Shown here: positions 19,649 to 27,743 of the stretch, in pieces
How positions within the stretch are numbered: position 1 is the stretch's first letter
Layout: each line of letters begins with the position of its first letter
Assembly (NCBI GenBank): GCA_003427395.1
Contig: BFEA01000048.1
Coordinates: forward strand, 1,937,635 to 1,981,607
Source of the DNA: Chara braunii
Lineage: Eukaryota; Streptophyta; Charophyceae; Charales; Characeae
Length of the DNA stretch: 43,973 nucleotides
Direction of reading: 5' to 3'
Position numbers and translations under genes: made by a program
Notes under the pieces: generated by a model
Seen by the model: the letters and a program-made list of their open reading frames with translations, nothing else
Database searches by the model: none
What the model was told of the DNA's origin: nothing

Positions 19649-20178
19649 TNCCCTATATTCTTCTCTCAAATCTTTTCATCATCTTTCAAATTCTTTCAAT
19701 TCACCTTCACTACCTATCTACCACTACTCCTCTAAGGCTTAGACAGGGGACCCCTGCAAACATAGCTCTGTTGTCTCCCTCCAGCCATCAGAGGGGATGC
19801 ATGTTGCCACCCCGCCCCAACCATGGTGGTCAAGGATGGGGTGGGTCCGCCGGTGGGGTTCCGGCTAATGCAACCACCGAGCATTTTGCCAGTAGCTGCG
19901 GCTAATGCAACGACCGAGCATTTTGCCAGTAGCTGCGCCTCCCTTTTCATCGTCCCCCACCCCCAACCTAATAACAGCAGTGTCTAAGGCCAACACTCTC
20001 CCACACACCACACACCACACACAACCCACTCACACTCACACTCACACCCGTGTTGGCCAAGGACCCTGCTATTACCTATCAGAGGTATCAAGAGGACTAT
20101 CACTGCTGGTTGGCACTAAGTGCGCCTCAGGCGGCTGTGGGGCTCGAACCCACAATAGGTCCCCGTGTGAGTATGCCC
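19215..20178. mobile_element. MITE family B, copy 3 (TSD TCA), split by a SINE
   Basis: The left end is GGGCATACTCACACGG and the right end CCCCGTGTGAGTATGCCC. TCA lies at 19212-19214 and 20179-20181. Without the SINE at 19615-20156 the element is about 420 bp, the size of copy 1, and its two halves align with copy 1 across the SINE site. There is also a small internal duplication of GATTTGGTACTTGGCTGGTC near 19340-19390. Confidence 0.9.
19615..20156 (-). mobile_element. SINE copy 3 with poly(A), nested in MITE B
   Basis: On the minus strand it runs from the B box region (GTGGGTTCGAGCCCCAC at 20152-20136) through the CA-rich body to a tail of 31 A's (T's at 19615-19645). The A box is missing, so it is 5'-truncated. 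The uninterrupted site is visible in MITE B copy 1 (GATTTTGGGAATAAAGTCCC at 7673-7692). A 35-bp segment (GGCTAATGCAACGACCGAGC and following) is repeated at 19861-19925. Confidence 0.8.
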
Positions 20179-20225
20179 TCAGTCTCGAAAATCTTCGAGA
20201 GTCTAGAGTAGTGGAGTGAGACCCC

Positions 20226-20271
20226 AAGGCTTGAACTTTTTTGTGAGTCAAGCGTAGTGCAGCGAGGCCGC
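20226..20271. mobile_element. MITE family C terminal fragment (empty site of MITE B)
   Basis: It contains AGGCTTGAACTTTTTTGTGA followed directly by GTCAAGCGTAGTGCAGCGAG, the same flanks that surround MITE B at 17003-17507, with one TGA instead of two. It ends GAGGCC. It is a short remnant without a visible left end. Confidence 0.8.
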
Positions 20272-20947
20272 CCATTCTCGTTAGGACTTTCTGAGAATGT
20301 ATAGGGTGGCCATTATAGCCAGGTTCGTTCCGCAGAGCACAAGTCCGAGTCTGCCCTACGGCCGCTCAAGGCGCGGGCCGACCTGTACAGACCGGTGCGC
20401 GAAGACAAACACAAAAAGAAACGGTGGCTCACGTGCCGACAAAGCACATGTGACGAGGAAGCCGGAAAAAGGAGAAAAAAAAAAAACGAAAAGGAGGAAA
20501 CAAATAAAAACCGAAGAAGCAAAACTTCACAGGCTTCCCAAAAAAAAAAAAAAAATCACTGGCGGGACCACGACCTCATCGAACAACTCAATATATTTGT
20601 GACATGGAGGATGTATTATCCTCCCAAATTTGGAAAGATACAGGCGCCTCGTTTTTCGTTTGGTCAGTCACCCCTTGCATGTGCTTAGCGGCGACCTGAG
20701 AACGAATCTTCTTGTAGAACACGAAAAGATACACCGCCGTAAGTTTTGTCTTTTGTGAACTTGGTGATTGATGTGCCGAGCCCCCCACTCACCCACATGG
20801 CCTGATCAGTCGTTAAACCACCAGTACTTGTCCCAGCTATGGGCGGCGGGAAGAAATAGAGTGCAAACGTTTGTAGTCGGATGAATTTGGGCGCTCCTGT
20901 AGTGGCCGGTACGTTTCCTAAAATAGTGGCTTGTTAAGGGGCATGAC
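20272..20947. other. Spacer, no recognised feature
   Basis: GC-moderate sequence with A-rich patches at 20475-20560. No family motif is seen in any frame. Confidence 0.35.
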
Positions 20948-20950
20948 TTG

Positions 20951-21383
20951 GGGCCTCGCCACACCACTCTCGAAACGCAAAAATGTTTCGAGAGTTGTCA
21001 GAATTTTTCAAGAGTTGGGTTTTCGAGAGTTCAGGCCCCTTCGCCACACAGCACTCTCGAAAGGGCGATAGTGGATGAAAAACGACAGTCGTACAGCTTT
21101 GTCTTTTCCGAATGGAGTCAGGATAATGGCCTGACAGCTCTCGAAAATCGAGAGTCCCTCAAGGGTTCGGTCGAGGACGCTTGAAAACGAACGAATTGCA
21201 GGCTGGGTGTTTAGGAGAAAACGAACGAATTGCAGGCTGGGTGTTTAGGAGTTCCGAGAGTCGACTCTCGAAACCAGGTCTGACAACTCTCGAAAGAGTT
21301 TTCGGTTCACAACTCTCAAGTGGCTGTGTGGCGATGGCTCCAACTCTCGAAAACCGGGTTTCAAGAGTGGTGTGGCGAGGCCC
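20951..21383. mobile_element. MITE family A, copy 3 (TSD TTG)
   Basis: A 433-bp element with ends GGGCCTCGCCACACCACTCT and AGAGTGGTGTGGCGAGGCCC, flanked by TTG at 20948-20950 and 21384-21386. CTCTCGAAA / TTTCGAGAG occurs about eight or more times in both orientations. A 34-bp tandem duplication starts at 21183 and 21217 (GAAAACGAACGAATTGCAGG). Its orientation is opposite to copy 1. Confidence 0.92.
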
Positions 21384-21419
21384 TTGTTTCTGTTTTTTTT
21401 TATCAAAGGGCACCAGTAA

Positions 21420-21837
21420 GGGCCTCTCCACACCACTGAGTCTCTTGAAACCCGGTTTTCAAGAGTAGGAGCCGTCGCCACACAGCCACTTGAGAGTTGT
21501 GGCCCGAAAACTCTTTCGAAAGTTGTCAGAACCTCGTTTTTCGAGAGTAGCTCTCGAAACTCCTAAACGCCCAGCCTGCAGCACCGCGCTTTTCAAGCGT
21601 CCTCCCGAGGGGACTCGAAGGACTCTCGATTTTCGAGAGCTGTCGGGCCGTTATCCTGACTCCATTCGGAAAAAACAAAGCTGCACGACTGTCGTTTTCC
21701 ATCGTTTGTCGAAATCCATCACGCTTTCGAGAGTGCTGTCTGGCGAGGGGCCCAGAACTCTTGAAAACCCAACTCTTGAGAACGTCTGACAGCTCTTGAA
21801 AAAAATTCCCCGTTTCAAGAGTGGTGTGGCGAGGCCC
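21420..21837. mobile_element. MITE family A, copy 4 (TSD TAA)
   Basis: A 418-bp element with ends GGGCCTCTCCACACCACT and AGAGTGGTGTGGCGAGGCCC, flanked by TAA at 21417-21419 and 21838-21840. It lies 36 bp from copy 3 in the opposite orientation, as shown by the inverted TATCCTGACTCCATTCGG block. CTCTTGAAA and CTCTCGAAA variants are mixed. Confidence 0.92.
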
Positions 21838-22011
21838 TAAAAAAAAGAAAAAAAAGGCGGCCTTTTGAATTACCTGTCGAATATGGACAGGACGGGCCTT
21901 TCAGGCCTTTTTTTATTGTCATTGTAGTATTACGGGGAATCCCATAGCAGCCACATCCGTCCTCAAGCCTCCAATGAGGGAGCATGCGTGAGCTGCACCC
22001 TCCAGCAGGCG

Positions 22012-22187
22012 CCAGGTCCCACTAGCAGTGTTGAGTTTCCTCAACGCCTGAATCTGGACGCGAATCTGGACGCGTTCGTCGAGATGTGCGGTTGAGAATA
22101 CTCAACGCGATTTCTGCACATGTCCACTGACACGTCCAGATTCAGGCATTGAGGAAACTCAACTCTGCTAGTGGGACCTGGCCCCAG
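22012..22187. mobile_element. Small foldback element with about 45-bp inverted arms
   Basis: The left arm CAGGTCCCACTAGCAGTGTT continues through GAGTTTCCTCAACGCCTGAA to TCTGGACG. The right arm is the inverse, ending AGTGGGACCTGG. The arms differ at only a few positions, one of them C/T. The loop is about 75 bp and itself contains GTTGAGAATACTCAAC. No clear target duplication is seen. It is unrelated in sequence to families A-D. Confidence 0.85.
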
Positions 22188-22205
22188 GTGCGATACCTGC
22201 TACAG

Positions 22206-22240
<35 letters not shown>

Positions 22241-22663
22241 CAACATTTGCTCCTTTCTATTGGTGGGGAGCTGCACCTGCTGGAAACCGGGTCCAGCGTC
22301 CCTAATCAATACAACAGAGATTCAAAGCATGGCCCAGAATGGTTCAAAGCATGGCCCAGAATGGGGGCCTCACCCAACTTAGCTGTGGGCTGAGATTTCT
22401 ATGGCAAAGATAAAGGTACCTCGCGGCCTTGAAAGGCCCCCTAACTAGAGGAGCAATAATTAGCTGATTAACTCCACTTCATTCTAGGGTCTATCCTTAG
22501 TTGAGATACCTCTACTATTATAATTTCATCAAGATCCTCTAGCCTGACTGAAGCTAGTTCATACGACTTTTCGTCCCAAAGGTGTTTTGATAAAACCAGA
22601 CGACCCTGTTGAGAAAAGAGAACCCAGTTAAAGGGGACATTCCATCTGCCGATCAATTTACTC

Positions 22664-23434
22664 TTAGCTGCTGTGTAAAGAGTGTTGGTCTGACACAGTT
22701 TTCTGACACAGTTTTCTGACACAGTTTTCTGACACAGTTTTCTGACACAGTTTTCTCCATTCAGCGCAGATAAGATTACGAACTGAGAGTCTAAATTTGT
22801 TGCGAATAGCAGAGAGAGACCAGAAGTTGCTTTTGAAGTGTCTGTCCCTCCGTGCCAGCCACAGAATCCAGAAGCCCAAAACCCTGAATTTATTCGTTAT
22901 TTTTGCTTGACCTTCAGCCTCACAGCTCCCTAGCATGATGAATTCCTTTGTCCATACCTTTTTTGGGCCATAGGCAAAGAACCATAAGGAGTCTAGCCAA
23001 TCCCAGAAGCCTCGGGCGATCACACATTCCCACCATAAGTGACTTGAATCCTCTAATGCTTCATGAGGACAAACGTCGCACACTGAGGAGATAGTCATCC
23101 CTTTCTTCACACACCATTCCGCTGTCGGCACACTTGAATGCAGGTGTAGCCATTGCAGTCCTGTGATCTTAACTTCTGTGACACTTAAGATTAGTGAGAG
23201 GAACAGACTTACCCAAGCATTGCTGAAGGAGGGCCACTCCGAAACCATGTGTTTCCTCATCCAGCTGTTCCAAGTACTCACCTGCAGTGTGGACGCCCTG
23301 GAGCGTAATGCATAACCAAATTTGGCAGAGTAGTCGGAGATCAGCACTCTGGTGGAGGCTGCTGATTCCGCTGAGAGTATCCACCCTACTCTTTGTGCCT
23401 CTATTTCCCAATGCTTGCAGGGAGTACCTCCCAA
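22664..23434 (-). pseudogene. LINE ORF2 C-terminal region with zf-RVT
   Basis: An open frame of 256 codons. It contains LHLHSSVPTAEWCVKKGMTI, then a C-x2-C (CDVC), then HLWWEC, the C-C-H-C arrangement of the zf-RVT domain found after plant LINE reverse transcriptases. A tryptophan-rich segment (FWILWLARRDRHFKS) follows. The C-terminus runs into a 13-bp minisatellite that encodes a spurious repeat. The RT itself is missing by 5' truncation, so no activity is expected. Confidence 0.75.
22690..22754. repeat. 13-bp minisatellite, five perfect units
   Basis: CTGACACAGTTTT is repeated at 22690, 22703, 22716, 22729 and 22742. The unit is not a multiple of three, so in the overlapping LINE frame it gives a 13-residue repeat. 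Confidence 0.97.
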
Positions 23435-24258
23435 TATAAGTGAGAAGCGCTTATTTCCCTTGTGGTCATGTTGTGACGAACCACTTTCTGTAGCGCGTGA
23501 CTTTCTGCGCAGCTACGATGAAGGGTCCTAAGCTGGGAAGGTTGGGCCAATTACGGGAGGTCGGGATGGATGGGAAATTGCATCGGTGCCCTCACTTCTT
23601 CGTCTTTTGCGTCGGTTCTTTTCGGTTGGCTGAGTTCGGAGCTGGGTGAGTCCCGGGATGGGTGATTGATTGGTCGGATGGCTGGCGCGCCGCCGAGCAC
23701 GCGATTAATATATGTTGACGACAGTTCTTTTGGCTCGGTTTCGGAACCTTTTGGGCGCGGACATCGCGCGGGCATTTGCTTCGTTCTTTTTGAATTTTCT
23801 TTTTGCATTCTTTTTCGAATTTTGTCGAGCCCCGATGGCTCTCAAAATTTCGGATTTTCCTTTCAGAACTTGTGCTTTTCACTTTTTTGCATTAAGTAGG
23901 AATTTATGAATTTTGTAATTAGGACTTTCTTTTGCCCAGCGGCGCCTTTTTGCTTACACACTTCTTTATGCGGCTGCAACGGAGTTCTGATTAGTCGGCG
24001 CCCTTAATCGAATGTGTAACTGTAATCGTGGGTTGGCGCCATTGTAACTGTATCTTTCTTCTTGCGCTTCGTCTTTCCCGCCCTCCTTCTCTTTCTTTTG
24101 CTGCGTTTTTGTAGCTACGGACTGCATGCTCAGATCGGTGCATGGAGAGTGGCTACGTCCCCCACGTCGTGGCCCAGTCATGCAGAACGCAGGCACTCCC
24201 TCTCTAATCTCCCTCCTAAGTCCTGGTGATTCTGTGTTCTTCGCGCATGCATGCACGC

Positions 24259-24265
24259 TATAAAT
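24259..24265 (+). promoter_or_regulatory. TATA box of the 5' LTR
   Basis: TATAAAT in TATAAATTTCG, conserved with 15371. A short purine tract (AGAAGAAGAGAGAGG) lies downstream near 24523, where the other LTR has a long (GA)n. Confidence 0.6.
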
Positions 24266-25222
24266 TTCGGCCGCGCGATTAGTTAGCTCTCTTAATCAGC
24301 TGTTGGAAGCTTGGGGTTGCACGATCAGCGAGGGTCGGCACACGAGCGAAGTAAGAGGTGAGTAGAGCAGGAGTCGGGCGACCCGACGAGATGGTGCCAA
24401 ATGCGCGGGGTTGACGCGGGCCACGATGGACTGTGGGTGTGGGCGAACTTGACGGGTGCGAGAGGACTAAGCGGGGTGACGGCTTCGTGGGTTGGTGCGC
24501 GACGACGGACTGTCCGCATCGGAGAAGAAGAGAGAGGAAGGGAGAGTTGAGGTTGATGGACGCGGAGTTGCTGTTTCTTTTATCTTTTCTCCCTCCTGTC
24601 TTGTGTACATAAATTTTGATTTCGGCTCTAGGCGATCTGCCAGATTTCTGTTCGTCGGAATTTGGACTTGGGTTTTTGCTCACACTTGTCCTTGCGATTT
24701 TCCACCTCTGATGCACTGCGTGTATGATTGCTGAATGAATGGATGTATGGATGGTTGCTTATCTTTCTACCTGATCCTTGTCTTTGCTTTTGTTTGTCGC
24801 ATTTGATGCACTCGTAAGTGGAATAGGAATTTTGCGCAATCGGTAATCTTGTCCTTGTCTTCGCGTGTCCTTTGCTTGAGCTGATTGTAGTCGTTGCATC
24901 TTGCATGCTCAAAACAACACGGAGTGATTAGACGATCGGATGCCAGGCTTGGCGAACGCCGCGCGAGGACACGTGTAGAACGCGATCTGAGTTGCGCACT
25001 TACACGTATCCCCGGGCGTCGATTCGTCAATCCCAAAGGGACCGTCGATCACAGGGGCACTGTCTGATTGGGCGGGGCCATCCCAGGGTCCTCAACGATG
25101 TCGTCATCCCGCATGAACACGCGTAAGCCCGGCGTAAGTCGCGTGGCTGCACGTGCTCGCACGCGGCGATCACGATCGCCACGGACTTGCCCTTAAGCAA
25201 CTCATAACACCGCAATGACACA

Positions 25223-25603
25223 ATGACGCGATCCTGGAATTCCGACTCATCATACGACCAGGATTACTTCACCCCCTCGATAAACGAAGCCCTTCGACAA
25301 AGGTACCCTTGCCTAACCGAGAATCGACTGTGCCCTCGGGAATTTCTCTGCGCCACTACCAGCGATCCCCGGTGCTCTGATTTCCCCTCCCCAAGCCATA
25401 CCTACTACTTTATCCACCCCGGATTTGTCGTTATCTCCTCTAACTTCCCTCCGTTCCGACTTCTTCTTCCATATCATCGGCTCAGCGTCATCCCGTGGCC
25501 GACCATAGCCCCCTACTGGCCCAGCACGCCCTGCGGGAATTGTCGACGACGTGGCGATCAAAGAACCCCGGAATTCCGGAGGCCTAACCCGAACGCGCGA
25601 TGA
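25223..25603 (+). CDS. LTR-internal ORF, copy 1 (unknown protein)
   Basis: An open frame of about 126 codons located inside the 5' LTR, 3' of the TATA box and 316 bp before the primer site. The C-terminal part (PSHTYYFIHPGFVVISSN, then LLPYHRLSVIPWP) resembles the frame at 16178-16753 in the other LTR copy. A C-x2-C pair (CGNC) and a basic tail follow. It belongs to no family I know. It could be a small accessory protein of the element or the remains of a leader ORF. The N-terminal parts of the two copies do not align well by eye. Confidence 0.5.
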   Translation: MTRSWNSDSSYDQDYFTPSINEALRQRYPCLTENRLCPREFLCATTSDPRCSDFPSPSHTYYFIHPGFVVISSNFPPFRLLLPYHRLSVIPWPTIAPYWPSTPCGNCRRRGDQRTPEFRRPNPNAR

Positions 25604-25918
25604 CCAGCGCCACGTGGCAACTCCTGACAGCCTGACTCACCAAAACCCCATCTACCCCGAAGGAACCCGCCCGCGAACCGCCGTCCCCGAAACCAATGGC
25701 TCGCTCGACCTTGAGCGACCCGCGCATACTATCGGCCTTGTAACCAGAGGCGGTCCGCCCTCTCCGCCAAATTGCACTCGTGCCCCCGAAAAACCCTGCC
25801 ACAGGAGATCTCAGTTCTGACCTGGGACTCCACTTTCCCAAAAATCCTTGGCACACCCCTTTTCGCACTTCCAGGCCCACATCCTACTCCGATCAGGAAG
25901 TCGCGCTGGGCGTGAGGT

Positions 25919-25931
25919 TGGTATTAGAGCC
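25919..25931 (+). other. Primer binding site, tRNA-iMet type
   Basis: TGGTATTAGAGCC differs at one base from TGGTATCAGAGCC, the primer site commonly used by plant LTR retrotransposons (complement of initiator Met tRNA 3' end). The change is C to T. It lies between the LTR end and gag. Confidence 0.85.
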
Positions 25932-26071
25932 CGACACGTGGGCGGGTCTTAGGATTAGTAGCACATTAACTGGTCGATCTGGCTAACCGAGGGCGACCTC
26001 GACCCCGGAACGTGCATAGACGTGACCCCATCATCACCCGAAGTAGATCGGCTAATCGACGAGCAGCCAAC

Positions 26072-26550
26072 ATGACTGCTAATGTACAAAACCCGAATCC
26101 GCAACAAAATGTTAATCAACACAATCCTAACCCACCTGCCCCACGAGCGCATGGCTGGCCACACTTCGAGCACAGTAGTATGACGATAACGAAGCGCAGA
26201 TAAATATTCCTGCTCGATTTCGAGGAGACGCTCATCATTGGTTTAGTACCTATGTATGGGTTGATCTCCCGACCTTTGAACGGGATTTTATGAATTGATT
26301 TGATTACGTCAATCCAGAACAAGCACTTTACATGATCAAAGACCGAGTGCAAAAACCTCTCGAGTCTGTCGCAGAATACCGAAACCGATTTTACCGAATG
26401 TTTGTGAAGACTGAGGGAGGCGAGCAAGTTGGGAGAGATTTGTTTATTGATGGGCTTCGTAGCCGAATGATAAGGGCGAAGTTGCGAAAGCAATTTTCCC
26501 CCATCACCCATACATTGCAACAGATCTGTGTAACCGATTCAACGCCGTGA
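26072..26550 (+). pseudogene. Gag, N-terminal part, cut by the hAT insertion
   Basis: The start is the ATG at 26072 (MTANVQNPNPQQNVNQHNPN). A frameshift near 26180 leads to the capsid-like retrotransposon gag region (ARFRGDAHHWFSTYVWVDLP, then SVAEYRNRFYRMFVK and LRKQFSPITHTLQQIC), with one TGA near 26290. The frame runs up to AACCGAT at 26532, where the hAT element begins. The matching continuation starts at 33869. Gag would form the virus-like particle of the element. It is not functional here. Confidence 0.75.
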
Positions 26551-26700
26551 ACGCGCGTTCACGTTCAAACGCGCTCGTTCAAACCCCCCAGCCCCGCGTT
26601 CAATAGCGTTTGAACGCGCTACACGCGCGCGCGAACGAAAAAATTGAACGCGGTCCTGCGGGGCGCGCGCGCGCGACTGGGGCTACGGGGTGGTGGTCCG
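26540..26700. repeat. hAT subterminal motif cluster, left side
   Basis: GTTCA/TGAAC-type motifs next to CGCG recur: GTGAACGCGCGTTCACG, GTTCAAACGCG, CGCGTTCAATAGCGTTTGAA and TTGAACGCGG. A run of GCGCGCGCG follows. These are probably transposase binding repeats. Confidence 0.75.
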
Positions 26701-27106
26701 AGTTCGACAAACCCCCAAAGTGCGAAAACCGCCCCCCGGGACCACTCGATACCCCCCCCGCCCCCCCGCCCCGCGGTCCCCACCCCCGAAATCGCCACCT
26801 GCTAAGCCCCGAGTCCCCTACCCCTACCCAACGGAGGGCCACCCAGTACCGCCACCTCCCCTTCCCCCCGGGGACGTTTTTTTTTTTTCTTTTCCCACCC
26901 ACAATTACAACCCCCCAAACTGCGCCACGCATTTAAACAAACAAATACACACACACATAATCACATTCACACACACACACATAAACTGCGAGCTTTCTTT
27001 TATTTATTTTTTAAAAATATCTGTTTTCCTTTTTTTTTTTTTAATAGCACAAAACAAACGGTTAGAGAAATTTAAAAAAAAGGGTTGCAAGCAAAAAAAA
27101 AAAAAA

Positions 27107-27160
<54 letters not shown>

Positions 27161-27510
27161 CTACGGGAGGGCTTGGGTTATGAGGGGCCTGGAAGCACTT
27201 CGGGGGTTTGGGTTTCGTGCGTATTCAAATCGCGCCAAACCCCAACCCCCCAAGTCCACCCACGCCCCCGGGTGCCCGAGGTTTTTGTGGTGCTCATATA
27301 GTGGGAAGCAAGATTTCAGAGAAACCAAGGGCGGACTCAAAGCACACAAAACACTTGTCGTCTGAAAATAGAAACATCGCAAATGCGAAGATGTAATGAT
27401 CGAAGCAAAATGCAAACCAATATAGCATGGATAATAGCAAAAATCTGACACATCGTGTCGAAGCCCCGCCAATCTGTGGAAAGAAGTACCAACCCGAAAA
27501 TGCCGACGAA
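26701..27510. other. hAT 3' non-coding region
   Basis: C-rich, then A/T-rich sequence, then A14 followed by a 54-base G run (27107-27160). No frame looks like a gene. CA-dinucleotide patches occur at 26944-26985. Confidence 0.5.
27107..27160. repeat. G54 homopolymer
   Basis: 54 consecutive G's directly after 14 A's. It is either a real G-quadruplex-prone tract in the hAT 3' region or an assembly or sequencing artefact. Confidence 0.9.
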
Positions 27511-27690
27511 AAAGTACACTAAAATACACTGGAAAGCTACAATCTCCGAAGTAGCAAACTGCGGAGAAAAGTGCCTACAGGAAAGTACACTATAATACAA
27601 CATCACGAAACACTACGTCTGTGCAGAAAAGTACCCACTGGAAAGTAGACTATAATACAACCTCACGAGACACTACGTCTGTCATAAATA
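27511..27690. repeat. 60-bp tandem repeat, about three units
   Basis: GGAAAGTACACTATAATACA begins at 27580 and a near copy at 27640. A more diverged unit lies upstream from about 27511 (AAAGTACACTAAAATACACT). It is located just downstream of the hAT transposase frame. Confidence 0.85.
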
Positions 27691-27743
27691 ACAAAAAACT
27701 AAAGTACACTTAGAAAGTCACGAAAACGCAAGTCCGTAATCCG

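Larger units (their letters stand above)
18799..20225. mobile_element. MITE family C, copy 3, interrupted by MITE B and a SINE
   Basis: The right end at 20225 reads TCTAGAGTAGTGGAGTGAGACCCC in two abutting parts. The left end near 18799 carries GCTCCACTTACTCTAGA, which also occurs inverted inside the unit at 19150-19166. The interior matches copy 1 around TCTAGAGTAAGTG. Family B occupies 19215-20178. The left boundary is approximate. Confidence 0.6.
22210..23440 (-). mobile_element. 5'-truncated LINE with zf-RVT, 3' hairpin and poly(A)
   Basis: On the minus strand the order is ORF2 C-terminal region (23434-22664), untranslated sequence, the hairpin CTGGACCCGGTTTCCAG, GCTCCCCACCAATAGAAAGG and a poly(A) tail (T's at about 22210-22237). 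This copy shows the true 3' end of the LINE family that also ends at 58-1 and 9661. The upstream end lies next to the Gypsy LTR region. Confidence 0.8.
23475..25918 (+). mobile_element. 5' LTR of the Gypsy element
   Basis: It ends directly before the tRNA-type primer site. It shares with 14940-16911 the landmarks TATAAATTTCG, GGACTAAGCGGGGTGACGGC and TGTCCGCATCGG, and with 14774-14928 its last 155 bp. A length of about 2.4 kb is long for a plant LTR. The 5' boundary is approximate; homology to copy 2 can be followed from about 23827. Canonical TG and CA ends are not evident. An open frame (25223-25603) lies inside it. Confidence 0.65.

Noticed and set aside
20460-20560. CRISPR-like or short regular repeats
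   Set aside because: Only A-rich runs without repeat-spacer spacing; the genome is eukaryotic.
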